Below are positions 27,354 to 35,328 of a stretch of 64,000 bases of DNA, piece after piece. The position numbers and the translations under genes were made by a program. Below the pieces are notes generated by a model. It saw nothing but the letters and a program-made list of their open reading frames with translations, had not been told where the DNA came from and searched no databases. Origin of the DNA: Pseudomonas mangiferae (GTDB lineage: Bacteria; Pseudomonadota; Gammaproteobacteria; Pseudomonadales; Pseudomonadaceae); the NCBI RefSeq assembly GCF_007109405.1, contig NZ_VJOY01000003.1, positions 248,001 to 312,000 of the forward strand, written 5' to 3'. Every line of letters begins with the position of its first letter. Within the stretch, counting starts at the first letter, position 1.

Positions 27354-29132
27354 CTACTCGTTCCGCTGCTGGTGCGCGTCCAGCCAGGCGATCAGGTCGT
27401 CCGCCGGCATGGGCAATGCCAGGTAGTAGCCCTGCCCTTCGTCGCACTGCCACTCCCGCAGCAGGCGATAGGTGCTCTCGTTCTCGATGCCCTCGGCCAC
27501 CACCCGATAGCCGAGGCTGCGAGCCAGCTGGATCATGGTCTTCACGATCTCCCGGCTGCGTTCGCTGGAGTCCAGGCTTCGGGCGAAGGACTGGTCCAGC
27601 TTCAGCGAGCGGGCGGCGATCTCCCGCAGGTACGCCCAGTTGCTGTAGCCGGCGCCGAAGTCATCGATAGCCAGATGAATGCCCCGCGCCACCAGGCGTT
27701 CCAGCTGCGTCTTGACCATCTCCGGGCGTTTCATCAGCGTGCTTTCGGTCAGTTCCAGTTCCAGTTGCTCGGGCTCCACACTGTAGTGGTCCAGCAGCGG
27801 AAACAGGTGGTCGACGAAGGCTTCGTCCTCCAGGTCCAGGGCCGAGATGTTCAACGCCAGGCCGAACCGCCAGCCCTGGCGCCGCCACTCGGCGATCTGC
27901 CGCAGCCCCTGGTTCATCACCCACAGGCTGATGGGGCGGATCAGGGCAGTCTTTTCCGCCAGGGGAATGAACTCCATGGGCGAGACCTCGCCCAGGGTGG
28001 GGTGGGTCCAGCGCAGCAGCGCCTCCACCGAAGTGCATTCGCCGCTGCGCAGGTCCAGCTTCGGCTGGTAGTGCAGACTGAGCTGGTCTTCGGACTTGAG
28101 GGCGGTGGGCAGGGCGTTGAGCAGGCCGAACGCGCGCAGCTGGGCCCGATCGCGCTGCTCGCTGTAGAACCGCCAGCCGGTACCGGTGGCCCGGGCGTGG
28201 TCGGCGGTGCTGATCAGGCAACGTAGCCAGTCGGCCCGGCCCTCCCCCTGGGGCCGCATGCGCAGCACGCCAAGCCCCAGCTGGGTACGGATGGGGATGT
28301 TGTCGCACACCACTTCTTCGCGAAACGCCTCCAGGATGGTGCTGAACAGCGCCGTGGCCCGGCGGCTCTCGGCATCATCGCCGCGCAGAATGAAGGCAAA
28401 CCGAGTGGGGCTGAGCTTGTACAACGGAGTGGCCGGGGGCATCAGCAGTTGCAGGCGCTCCTTGATACGCAGCATCAGCTCGGTACTGAACACGTAGCCC
28501 AATGCCTTGACGATCTCGTTGAGGAAGACCGGCGAGACCACATCGGCAGCCACCAGCCACATGGGCTGCTCGCCAGTGTCCAGCAGGCGCTGGACGTCCT
28601 CCTGCAGACGCAGGCGATTGAGCAGACCGGTGGGTGAATCGATGTAGTTGATGGCCCGCAGGCTGTTGATCCGCTTCATGGCCAACTGGGCCAGGGTCTG
28701 CAGTAGAGCGCGCTCTTCGGGCTCCATGGGCGGCCTTGGCTGGTCGTCGATAATGCACAGGCTACCCAGGGCCAGGCCGTCATCGGTCCACAGGGGAATG
28801 CCGGCGTAATAGCGGATCTGGGGCTCGCCCAGCACCAAGGGGTTTTTGTGGAAGCGCGCGTCGAGGCGGGCGTCACAGACCTCGAACAGCTCGTCGCCGA
28901 GGATGGCGTGAGCACAGAAGGAATGGTGGCGAGGGGTTTCATGGGTGGTGATGCCCACCCGGGCGCAGAACCACTGGCGCTTTTCGTCGACGATGGAGAT
29001 CAGCGCGATGGACGCTTTGAACAGGCGGGCTGCAAGCGCGGCGATGCAATCGAATTCCTCGTCCCCGTCGCGTTCGAGCTGATAAAGCTCCTTGACGCGT
29101 ACCAGACGCCGCTGCTCGTTCTCGGGGATCAT
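27354..29132 (-). CDS. GAF / degenerate GGDEF / EAL cyclic-di-GMP phosphodiesterase
   Basis: A 592-residue cytoplasmic protein. An N-terminal GAF domain (about residues 20-165) is followed by a GGDEF-like domain whose signature is replaced (KLSPTRFAFIL where RLGGDEF is expected), so no cyclase activity is likely. The C-terminal EAL domain has EALLRW, NISALDL, ELTES, IDDFGAGYS, KLDQSF, EGIEN and QGYYLALPMP intact, so it should hydrolyse c-di-GMP. The start is uncertain: ATGs at 29195, 29147 and 29132 are in frame. 29132 is chosen because GGAAAG stands at a suitable distance upstream. It lies 200 bases upstream of the LOV kinase on the same strand. Confidence 0.87.
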   Translation of the reverse strand: MIPENEQRRLVRVKELYQLERDGDEEFDCIAALAARLFKASIALISIVDEKRQWFCARVGITTHETPRHHSFCAHAILGDELFEVCDARLDARFHKNPLVLGEPQIRYYAGIPLWTDDGLALGSLCIIDDQPRPPMEPEERALLQTLAQLAMKRINSLRAINYIDSPTGLLNRLRLQEDVQRLLDTGEQPMWLVAADVVSPVFLNEIVKALGYVFSTELMLRIKERLQLLMPPATPLYKLSPTRFAFILRGDDAESRRATALFSTILEAFREEVVCDNIPIRTQLGLGVLRMRPQGEGRADWLRCLISTADHARATGTGWRFYSEQRDRAQLRAFGLLNALPTALKSEDQLSLHYQPKLDLRSGECTSVEALLRWTHPTLGEVSPMEFIPLAEKTALIRPISLWVMNQGLRQIAEWRRQGWRFGLALNISALDLEDEAFVDHLFPLLDHYSVEPEQLELELTESTLMKRPEMVKTQLERLVARGIHLAIDDFGAGYSNWAYLREIAARSLKLDQSFARSLDSSERSREIVKTMIQLARSLGYRVVAEGIENESTYRLLREWQCDEGQGYYLALPMPADDLIAWLDAHQQRNE

Positions 29133-29301
29133 GGGACTACTTTCCATGCTGACCGCTCTGCTGGGGAGTGCGGTAAGCATAGCGGCTGAATGCAATCTGC
29201 TCAGCTCGGACTTTCGTATGGGTCCGATAAATGTCGACCATGGTCATTGTCATGGAAAAAGGCCGCCGTATGGGGAAGCGGCCTGAAGAACGCCCGTCAG
29301 A

Positions 29302-29502
29302 TCAGGAGGTGCGCTCGCGGCGCGGCTTGAAGGCCGAACCCGCCGTCAGGGGATGGGGGCTGCCACCCCGAGGCGCCAGGGAGCCGATGACGGCTTTCTC
29401 ATAGAGTTCGACGGCCGTCTGGCGACTGTCGCACTCGATGAAGCAGTCGTTGAGGTAGACCCGCCAAGTGGCACTAGGGCCCTTCTTGATCCTGACCTCC
29501 AT
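29302..29502 (-). CDS. Hypothetical 66-residue basic protein
   Basis: A small soluble protein (MEVRIKKGPSATWRVYLND at the start, and a basic Lys/Arg-rich end). A central segment with two cysteines resembles a small alpha/beta fold. It begins 16 bases after the stop of the DUF3509 gene with a GGAG site, so the two are an operon. No family is recognised. Confidence 0.6.
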   Translation of the reverse strand: MEVRIKKGPSATWRVYLNDCFIECDSRQTAVELYEKAVIGSLAPRGGSPHPLTAGSAFKPRRERTS

Positions 29503-29518
29503 TCTCAGCCGCTCCGGA

Positions 29519-29794
29519 TCAGTGTCGCGCGTAGCGCGGGAGCACGGCCAGCAGCGGGTCATAACCCAAGGTGCCGGAGGCGGCTTCGCTCTGGGCGAGG
29601 TCGCGGCGGATGGCGCTGATCCACTTTTCCAGATACCCGTGGGAGCGCGACTCACTCGCCGGGATAGTGCGCCGGACGACGCTGGTGGCGGTATCACCGC
29701 GCAGCACCAGCACGAGGCTATGGTCTGGATTGGCGGACAGGGTGACGGAAAAGTCGGGGAAAGCCGTGGTGAAGGCGTGTTGAGCGAGTTCCAT
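29519..29794 (-). CDS. DUF3509 family protein, copy 1
   Basis: A 91-residue soluble protein of the DUF3509 family, largely confined to pseudomonads. It shares with copy 2 (32444-32713) an N-terminal FTTAFPDFSVTLS-like strand, a central VLVLRG-type hydrophobic strand, an RRTIP turn and the WISAIRRDL helix near the end. The ribosome site AGGAG precedes the ATG at 29794. The function is unknown. Confidence 0.85.
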   Translation of the reverse strand: MELAQHAFTTAFPDFSVTLSANPDHSLVLVLRGDTATSVVRRTIPASESRSHGYLEKWISAIRRDLAQSEAASGTLGYDPLLAVLPRYARH

Positions 29795-29964
29795 GGAGAA
29801 CACTCCTGAGTAGGTCAATCCTAGGGAGCAAACATCAGGCCATCGCGGACGAAAATCCAATTCCATGCGCGACAGGTACTTAGGGTTTAGACCTGAACAG
29901 CACACCTTGCAAAACGCACGAATGACCGTCGGTCACATTGCAAACTGCAAGAGCCTTGCAAATA

Positions 29965-29992
29965 AAAACGGCAACCCGAGGGTTGCCGTTTT
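29965..29992. terminator. Bidirectional intrinsic terminator
   Basis: A perfect 12-bp stem AAAACGGCAACC (29965-29976) with GGTTGCCGTTTT (29981-29992) and loop CGAG. It ends the membrane protein gene at 30012-30962 on the minus strand and could also stop rightward transcription. Confidence 0.88.
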
Positions 29993-30011
29993 CAACCTCT
30001 ACTGCCTGGTA

Positions 30012-30962
30012 TCAGCGACGGTCGACGGTCGTCGCGTAGGTGCCATCGCGAGCGGTCAGGTAGACCACCGCTTCACGCTGACGACCACCGAAGGTAGCCC
30101 CCAGGCTGCCCACGAACGCGCCACACAGCAGGGCGATGAACATCCACAGAGAGGTCCAAGCTGCGACCTTGCGGGCGTCATCGGCAGCCTTCAACGCGGC
30201 GGCCTTGGCTTCCTGTACGGCCTGACGAGCCTGGGCAAACACGGCATCGACACGCTGTTCGGCTTCCGGCACGGTCAGGTTGGAGCGCTGGGCTACGACC
30301 TGGGCCAGGTAGTTGCGGTCCTCGGCGCTCAGTTGCAGGTCGCCAGTGTCCTTGGCATTGGCCAGGGTCTTGCCGAAGATGCGCGCCACTTCGCTACGGA
30401 CGGCATCGTCGCTCACCGCTGCTGGGCGATCGGTGCGGAACAAGGTGTCCACGTAATAGCCGAAGGTCTGGTCGCTGCCATCGGCCGCGCTGGCCGCAGT
30501 AGCACCCACTGCAGTGGCTGCGCCGGCAGCGACGGTGGTACCGGCCTTCACTGCGCCGCCGATCAGGCTACCGGTAGCCGACAGCACCAGGGTCGCGGTG
30601 ACCAGGGTGGCCACGGCCCAGGCCAGGAAGCCATGGGCGGTGTCGCGGAAGTAGACCTCGTCATGGTGCAGCGACACCCATTTCACCCGCAGGCGACCGG
30701 CAACATAGCCGCCGAGCCCGGACGCAACGATCTGGGTCAGGGCGATCCAGACGATGCCCCCGATACCGATCTTGTCGGCGCCCACGCCATCATTGGCCCA
30801 AGGCGAGACAGCGGAAAAACCGAGGCCTGCACCCAGCAGGATCAGGATCAACGACAGTGCCGCAGCAGCAGCGGCACCGGCGAAGATGGCGCCCCAAGAA
30901 ACGGCAGAGCGGCTGGAAGGGTCTTCCGACGAGGCGGAATAGGCAGCGAAGGTTTCGTTCAT
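30012..30962 (-). CDS. Hypothetical membrane protein with four TM segments
   Basis: A 316-residue inner-membrane protein. TM segments lie at about residues 22-50, 66-90, 112-155 (an Ala/Gly/Thr-rich hydrophobic block, possibly two helices) and 268-290. Between the last two is a soluble Ala/Glu-rich helical region (about 165-265) that is probably coiled coil. Similar unannotated proteins occur in Pseudomonas; no function is known. The ATG at 30962 is overlapped by an upstream short frame (see rejected items). The gene has its own terminator. Confidence 0.7.
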   Translation of the reverse strand: MNETFAAYSASSEDPSSRSAVSWGAIFAGAAAAAALSLILILLGAGLGFSAVSPWANDGVGADKIGIGGIVWIALTQIVASGLGGYVAGRLRVKWVSLHHDEVYFRDTAHGFLAWAVATLVTATLVLSATGSLIGGAVKAGTTVAAGAATAVGATAASAADGSDQTFGYYVDTLFRTDRPAAVSDDAVRSEVARIFGKTLANAKDTGDLQLSAEDRNYLAQVVAQRSNLTVPEAEQRVDAVFAQARQAVQEAKAAALKAADDARKVAAWTSLWMFIALLCGAFVGSLGATFGGRQREAVVYLTARDGTYATTVDRR

Positions 30963-31176
30963 TCGTTGAACTCCGGCAGTGATTCAAGAAGCGTCACCCT
31001 TCGAGAACGGGTTTGCGCCTGCTCTTCTGAGCAGTAACCATGCCATTCGTCACCTTTAGGTAAGTAACTGATTTTAAAATACAAAAAAAATGTGAAATTC
31101 ACATGACGCTTGCGTTTTGCAATGAAGCGTCTGGAGCAGCAGGCGTTTTGCATGGCCTTGAAAAAAAATTCGACGC

Positions 31177-31201
31177 AAAAAAAAGCAGCCTGAATGGCTG
31201 C
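31177..31201 (-). terminator. Minus-strand intrinsic terminator without an obvious gene
   Basis: GCAGCC-tgaat-GGCTGC (31185-31201) is followed on the minus strand by eight T residues (31177-31184). No protein gene lies upstream of it on that strand within the gap. It could end a short RNA starting near the LexA box, or be an attenuator-like element. Confidence 0.7.
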
Positions 31202-31250
31202 GCTAAGGACACGGCATGGAATGGCCGCGTCGAGGGGAAAACCGACGATA
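31177..31250 (-). ncRNA. Candidate small RNA, about 70 nucleotides, possibly LexA-controlled
   Basis: Between a LexA box (31251-31266) and a U8 terminator (31177-31201) about 70 bases could be transcribed leftward. Within them CGGC...GCCG (around 31213-31228) can form a second stem. No -10/-35 can be assigned with certainty. This is a hypothesis from layout only. Confidence 0.25.
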
Positions 31251-31266
31251 CTGTATATGCATACAG
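31251..31266. promoter_or_regulatory. LexA box
   Basis: CTGTATATGCATACAG is a perfect CTGT-N8-ACAG palindrome with the AT-rich centre typical of LexA operators in pseudomonads. It lies 107 bases upstream of the BrkB start and 50 bases from the minus-strand terminator. Repression of one or both transcripts by LexA is inferred. Confidence 0.75.
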
Positions 31267-31372
31267 AAATCCAGCCCTTGGTGGAAAACGGAATTCTCCT
31301 GAGCGTTCCGCAGCGGAGCGGGTCATAACAGGCGTAAGCATCCCCGATTAGAAGGGTAAAGGAGCCTCTCGC

Positions 31373-32242
31373 ATGTTCGATCTGAAGGGTATAAGTGCGA
31401 TGACCCTGGTCAAGCGCACCATCAACGAGTTCATCGAAGACGATATGCCGACGTTTGCCGCCGGCCTCGCCTACCAGGCACTCTTTTCGCTGTTTCCCTT
31501 TCTGTTGTTCCTGCTGGCCATGGTCAGCGCACTGCATTTGCCGGAATTCTTCGCCTGGTTGAGGGAACAGGCGGCTCTGGTGCTGCCGGGCCAGGCCATC
31601 GAGTTGGTGAACCCGATCATCGACCAGATGCAGTCCCAGGACAGCAGCTTCCTCTCGATGGGTATCCTGCTGGCGCTGTGGTCCGCCTCGTCCGGCATTC
31701 GCTCCATCATGAATGCCCTCAACTACGCCTATGACGTGCAGGAACAGCGCTCCACCGTGAAGCGCTTCACCCTGTCCATCGTCTACACCATCGCCATCGC
31801 GGTGCTGCTGCTCTGCGCAGCGGGCCTGATGATCACCGGTCCCCAGGTCATGGGCTGGCTTGCCAGCCAAGTGGGCCTGGAAGACTTCATCGTCTCCCTG
31901 TGGGCCTGGCTGCGCTGGCCCGTGGCAGTCGTCCTGATGATGATTGCGGTGGCGACCCTGTATTACGTCGCGCCGGACGTGGAGCAGGAATTCCGCTTCA
32001 TCACCCCCGGCTCGATCCTGGCGGTGGTGATCTGGATCTGCGCCTCCCTCGGCTTCGGCTACTACGTGAGCAACTTCGCCGACTACAACGCCATGTACGG
32101 CAGCATCGGCGCGATCATCGTGCTCCTGCTGTACTTCTACATCTCCGCCGCCGTATTGCTCCTGGGAGCCGAGGTCAATGCGGTGATCGAACACCATGAC
32201 CCGGAAGGCAAAGACCCGGGCGAGAAAGAAGTCCCCAACTGA
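31373..32242 (+). CDS. YihY/BrkB family inner-membrane protein
   Basis: A 289-residue protein with six predicted TM helices. Family motifs include DDMPTFAAGLAYQALFSLFPFL (split across residues 23-44), SASSGIRSIMNALNYAYDV, and near the C-terminus YGSIGAIIVLLLYFYISAAVLLLGAEVNA. A charged cytoplasmic tail follows. The function of the YihY family is not settled; earlier links to ribonuclease BN were withdrawn. A ribosome site AAGGAGCC precedes the ATG. The gene stands alone, and a LexA box 107 bases upstream suggests DNA-damage control, which would be unusual for this family. Confidence 0.9.
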   Translation: MFDLKGISAMTLVKRTINEFIEDDMPTFAAGLAYQALFSLFPFLLFLLAMVSALHLPEFFAWLREQAALVLPGQAIELVNPIIDQMQSQDSSFLSMGILLALWSASSGIRSIMNALNYAYDVQEQRSTVKRFTLSIVYTIAIAVLLLCAAGLMITGPQVMGWLASQVGLEDFIVSLWAWLRWPVAVVLMMIAVATLYYVAPDVEQEFRFITPGSILAVVIWICASLGFGYYVSNFADYNAMYGSIGAIIVLLLYFYISAAVLLLGAEVNAVIEHHDPEGKDPGEKEVPN

Positions 32243-32249
32243 CCCGCAA

Positions 32250-32273
32250 AAAAAAGCCCGCCGAAAGGCGGGC
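32250..32273 (-). terminator. Intrinsic terminator
   Basis: GCCCGCC-gaaa-GGCGGGC (32256-32273) is preceded on the plus strand by eight A residues, so it works on the minus strand. It probably ends the DUF3509 copy 2 transcript, about 170 bases past its stop. Confidence 0.7.
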
Positions 32274-32401
32274 CGAGTAGGGGACATTCAGGGGCTATAT
32301 GCCGTTGGATCGCTTATTGCGTCTTCCCGACTAGCCGACCGAGGCTCCCTCGGCCCACTTATTGACGCCATTTCATTCTTTGGGCGACTTAACGGCCCTC
32401 A

Positions 32402-32430
32402 CTGTTCAGCTCGACAGGGGAGCTGAACAG
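32402..32430. repeat. Perfect 11-bp hairpin without a U-run
   Basis: CTGTTCAGCTC (32402-32412) and GAGCTGAACAG (32420-32430) form a perfect stem around a seven-base loop, just beyond the stop of DUF3509 copy 2. The absence of a T tract on either strand argues against simple termination. Confidence 0.6.
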
Positions 32431-32443
32431 CCCACTCACTCGA

Positions 32444-32713
32444 TCAGGACAGTTGAGCGGAACCCGCCGCCGCGCGCTTGGCGCGCTGGGCTACTAGCGG
32501 AGATACCGCAGCGCCTGCTTCCAGGTCACGACGAATTGCGCTGATCACCCACTCGGTACGAACCGGAGCGCTCAGTTGCGGAGAGGGAATGCTGCGCTTG
32601 ACCTGTACGCCGTCCTTCTCGAGAACGATTACTTGCCCACCATCGGCACGCTGTTGCGCGGTGACCGCATGATCGGGAAAAGCAGCAGCGATAGTCTTCA
32701 GGCATACGGACAT
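32444..32713 (-). CDS. DUF3509 family protein, copy 2
   Basis: An 89-residue soluble protein paralogous to 29519-29794. It shares the N-terminal AAAFPDHAVTAQ strand, VIVLEKDG, KRSIPSP and the WVISAIRRDLEAG helix. It ends in a basic Ala/Arg-rich tail. An AGGAG ribosome site lies upstream. The function is unknown. The two copies flank the membrane protein and BrkB genes, 2.6 kb apart. Confidence 0.85.
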   Translation of the reverse strand: MSVCLKTIAAAFPDHAVTAQQRADGGQVIVLEKDGVQVKRSIPSPQLSAPVRTEWVISAIRRDLEAGAAVSPLVAQRAKRAAAGSAQLS

Positions 32714-33033
32714 TTGAAGCGCTCCTATGAAGGGGGGGATGGAACAACCGCGGTCATAAGAGCAGGGACCGTGCCATTCGCCACTCTTCGTTAATTTCCT
32801 TATATATCAGCCGCTTAATCAAACCAATCTCATTCTGCTACATGCAAGCTGCACGATGGCAATTCAATCGCAAGGCATTTTGCAAGATGCCTAATCGTGC
32901 CAATACCTTTCGTCGCCCTGTACATCCATCTCGTTTGAACTGCGCTAAAAAGCGCAACGTCATTATTTAAAGCGGATTCACAGCCCCACACTTTCCAGGA
33001 GCTCAGAGCCCTATAAAGACAGGAGTCGTATAT
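32714..33033. other. AT-rich intergenic region
   Basis: A 320-base gap with low G+C for this genome. It holds short imperfect stems such as GGCAT...ATGCC near 32874-32891 but no supportable gene. It probably contains divergent promoters for DUF3509 copy 2 and the small protein at 33034. Confidence 0.4.
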
Positions 33034-33225
33034 ATGTCCAAAGATGAACTCAGAGAACAACTCGCTCTTCAGGCGGAAACTTTCACCAAGCGTGGCAATG
33101 AAATCGTCACCTATGCCGCACAACGGCGCCCTGAACGAAAACCCTGGCGCAAGCGTGAGACGCCCATGGACCGGGTTTTTCAGGAAGAGCTGGAACGCAT
33201 GAACCAGGACGCCGAACCGTCCTGA
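33034..33225 (+). CDS. Hypothetical small charged protein
   Basis: A 63-residue soluble protein, rich in Glu, Arg, Lys and Gln (start MSKDELREQLALQAETF, centre YAAQRRPERKPWRK). A good ribosome site CAGGAGT lies before the ATG at 33034, after an AT-rich upstream stretch. It appears helical and possibly DNA- or RNA-binding by charge, but there is no recognised family. The downstream terminator at 33268-33291 separates it from the convergent gene. Confidence 0.6.
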   Translation: MSKDELREQLALQAETFTKRGNEIVTYAAQRRPERKPWRKRETPMDRVFQEELERMNQDAEPS

Positions 33226-33264
33226 TCCTCCGTCAGATTTTCTTCGCTCCATTCCTCTAGATAT

Positions 33265-33291
33265 AAAAAGGCCCGGCGTGCACCGGGCCTT
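33265..33291 (-). terminator. Intrinsic terminator
   Basis: AAGGCCCGG-cgtgca-CCGGGCCTT (33268-33291) with T residues on the minus strand. It ends the Thr/Gly-rich protein gene and may also stop the convergent 33034 gene. Confidence 0.8.
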
Positions 33292-33321
33292 CGATTTATC
33301 GGTCGCGTGATGATCGCCAGA

Positions 33322-33627
33322 TCACTGACCCTTGGTGGTGCCGCTCTTGCCGGTATCTTCCTGGGTTGCCTTGCCAGTGCCAGTGGCTTCACCGGTGGTG
33401 CCGTCGCCCGTGGCCGTGCCGGTGGAGCGACCGGTACCGCGGCCGACTTCGGTGGCCGGCTTGTTGCCGACGTTGTCGGGGCTGGTGCCCTGGCCGTTCA
33501 CGCCGATAGGCGATGTGGGCGCTGCCGGGTCACTGGGCGGAACGGGATTGGTGGGGCCGGTGCTGTCGGCGAAGGCGGGAGCGGCCAGCAGGCCGGAGAT
33601 CAACAGGGCCGTCAGGGTACGTTTCAT
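33322..33627 (-). CDS. Thr/Gly-rich small secreted protein
   Basis: A 101-residue protein with a signal peptide (MKRTLTALLISGLLAAPAFA). The low-complexity mature part is Pro/Ser/Thr-rich at first and then Gly-Thr-rich (GRGTGRSTGTATGDGTTGE), ending in charged residues. It resembles the Gly/Thr-rich protein at 24811-25395 in style, and its leader is similar. It is probably disordered in the periplasm. The function is unknown. Confidence 0.65.
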   Translation of the reverse strand: MKRTLTALLISGLLAAPAFADSTGPTNPVPPSDPAAPTSPIGVNGQGTSPDNVGNKPATEVGRGTGRSTGTATGDGTTGEATGTGKATQEDTGKSGTTKGQ

Positions 33628-33800
33628 CGCGATGACTCCATGGGCAGGGGATACTTGAATTTCGGCCCTGGCGCGGCGTCATCGTTCAGTCGTTTCGACG
33701 TCCGCACTGCGCACCCTGCCCCACGGGCCACCGCCCGCTTCTGCCGATGCCGGCTAACGCATTGATTTGTCGGGGTACGCTCCCTAGTCTGTGCAGCTCA

Positions 33801-34112
33801 TCAGGGCGTGCATTCCAACTCGATGCGCAGCTTGATGATGGTGCGGTTGAAGTGGACCACCAGGTTGGCGGTCTCGCCGGGCGCCAGGGAGGCGCGGCGT
33901 CGCTTCGGCGCCTCCGGCCCATTGGCGAAGATCACGCTGCAGGCGACCGGGCTCTGCCCGTCGTTGCGCAGGGTGATGGAGCCCATGCTCGGGTCCAGGT
34001 CATCGGTGACATAGGTCACTTCGGTACCGTTGAGCTGCCGATCGAGGTCGATCGGGTAGGCCCAGGCGGTCAGCGGAACGAGTGCGGCGAAGGCGCAGAG
34101 CAGGTTTTTCAT
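33801..34112 (-). CDS. Small periplasmic protein
   Basis: A 103-residue protein with a signal peptide (MKNLLCAFAALVPLTAWA). The mature part looks like a single beta-sandwich: a GSITLRNDGQSPVACSVIF segment and a SLAPGETANLVVHF segment. This is reminiscent of small immunoglobulin-like periplasmic domains of pseudomonads. The stop lies in the gap before the LysR gene, from which it is divergent. The 130-residue protein at 55225-55617 has a similar pattern of strands. No function is known. Confidence 0.65.
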   Translation of the reverse strand: MKNLLCAFAALVPLTAWAYPIDLDRQLNGTEVTYVTDDLDPSMGSITLRNDGQSPVACSVIFANGPEAPKRRRASLAPGETANLVVHFNRTIIKLRIELECTP

Positions 34113-34214
34113 CGAGGACGATCTCGGCCGGACGGAACGAGGGCCAGATTCCGCGGAAACCGCCGCGAACGCAACGCCCGGCCACGGCCATCCATACGAT
34201 AAGAAGAGGTTCGG

Positions 34215-35138
34215 ATGAAGGCACCCCGTGTCACCCTGGAGCAATGGCGCACCCTGCAGGCAGTGGTCGACCACGGCGGCTTCGCCCAGGCGGCGGAAGC
34301 TACCCACCGCTCGCAATCCTCGGTCAGCTACACCGTGGCACGGATGCAGGAGCAGCTGGGCGTGCCGCTGCTGCGCATCGACGGCCGCAAGGCGGTGCTC
34401 ACCGAAGCCGGCGAAGTGCTGCTGCGGCGTTCGCGGCAACTGGTCAAACAGGCCAGCCAGCTGGAAGAGCTGGCCCACCACATGGAGCAGGGCTGGGAAG
34501 CCGAGGTGCGACTGGTGGTGGACGCCGCCTACCCCAACGCCCGGCTGGTGCGTGCGCTGTCCGCGTTCATGCCCCAGAGCCGCGGGTGCCGGGTGCGCCT
34601 GCGCGAAGAAGTGCTCTCCGGGGTGGACGAGGTGCTGCTGGAGGGCACCGCGGACCTGGCCATCAGCAGCATGAGCCTGCCCGGCTACCTGGGCGCCGAG
34701 CTGAGCACCGTGGAATTCATCGCCGTGGCCCACCCGGACCATCCCCTGCATCGCCTCCAGCGGGTGCTCAGCGTGCAGGACCTGGAAAGCCAGCTGCAGG
34801 TGGTGATCCGCGACTCCGGCCGCACCCAGCCCCGGGACGTGGGCTGGCTGGGCGCCGAGCAGCGCTGGACGGTGGGCAGCCTGCCCACCGCCGCCACCTT
34901 CGTCGGCAGCGGCCTGGGCTTCGCCTGGCTGCCGCGGCATCTGATCGAGCGCGAGCTGCGCGACGGTATTCTCAAGCCGCTGCCCCTAGAGCATGGCGGG
35001 CGGCGGCACCCCACGTTCTACCTCTACGCCAACCGCGACCGGGCCCTGGGGCCGGCCTCACAGATCCTGGTGGAGCTGATCCGCCGCTACGACGCCGAGC
35101 CGCTGGATACCGCCGAGGCCCCTACCGTGCCTTGCTGA
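34215..35138 (+). CDS. LysR-family transcriptional regulator
   Basis: A 307-residue regulator. The N-terminal winged helix-turn-helix covers residues 1-62 (WRTLQAVVDHGGFAQAAEATHRSQSSVSYTVARMQEQLG). A linker helix and a LysR substrate-binding domain follow, with AHPDHPL and VIRDSG segments. A ribosome site AAGAAGAGG precedes the ATG at 34215. It is divergent from a small periplasmic protein gene, its most likely target by position. The inducer is unknown. Confidence 0.9.
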   Translation: MKAPRVTLEQWRTLQAVVDHGGFAQAAEATHRSQSSVSYTVARMQEQLGVPLLRIDGRKAVLTEAGEVLLRRSRQLVKQASQLEELAHHMEQGWEAEVRLVVDAAYPNARLVRALSAFMPQSRGCRVRLREEVLSGVDEVLLEGTADLAISSMSLPGYLGAELSTVEFIAVAHPDHPLHRLQRVLSVQDLESQLQVVIRDSGRTQPRDVGWLGAEQRWTVGSLPTAATFVGSGLGFAWLPRHLIERELRDGILKPLPLEHGGRRHPTFYLYANRDRALGPASQILVELIRRYDAEPLDTAEAPTVPC

Positions 35139-35328
35139 TACCGGCGCCAGGGAACGCCGACGGAGGTCCCCGGGTCCTACCCTGGCCCGGCGATGTGACG
35201 CAGTCGGCGCCGCCCAGGCTGGCCGCGGCGGCGGTTTCGCGGCACCCTACGTGCCCTCGCCCGACGAGCCACGCCTTGCGTTGTGCGCCCGCGGGCAGCG
35301 CTCCCACCTCCCCTGATAAGGAACGACC

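Larger units (their letters stand above)
30963..31372. other. AT-rich intergenic region with a LexA box and terminator
   Basis: A 410-base divergent region between the membrane protein and BrkB genes, more AT-rich than the surrounding DNA. It contains a short palindrome TGTGAAATTCACA (31091-31103), a minus-strand intrinsic terminator (31177-31201) and a LexA box (31251-31266). No convincing protein gene is visible. Confidence 0.6.

Noticed and set aside
30960-31045. Short minus-strand frames just upstream of the membrane protein gene, considered as a leader peptide
   Set aside because: A 20-codon frame with a fair ribosome site exists, but there is no attenuator structure or conserved composition to support it.
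31091-31103. TGTGAAATTCACA palindrome considered as a CRP/Vfr site
   Set aside because: The spacer between TGTGA and TCACA is three bases instead of the six needed.
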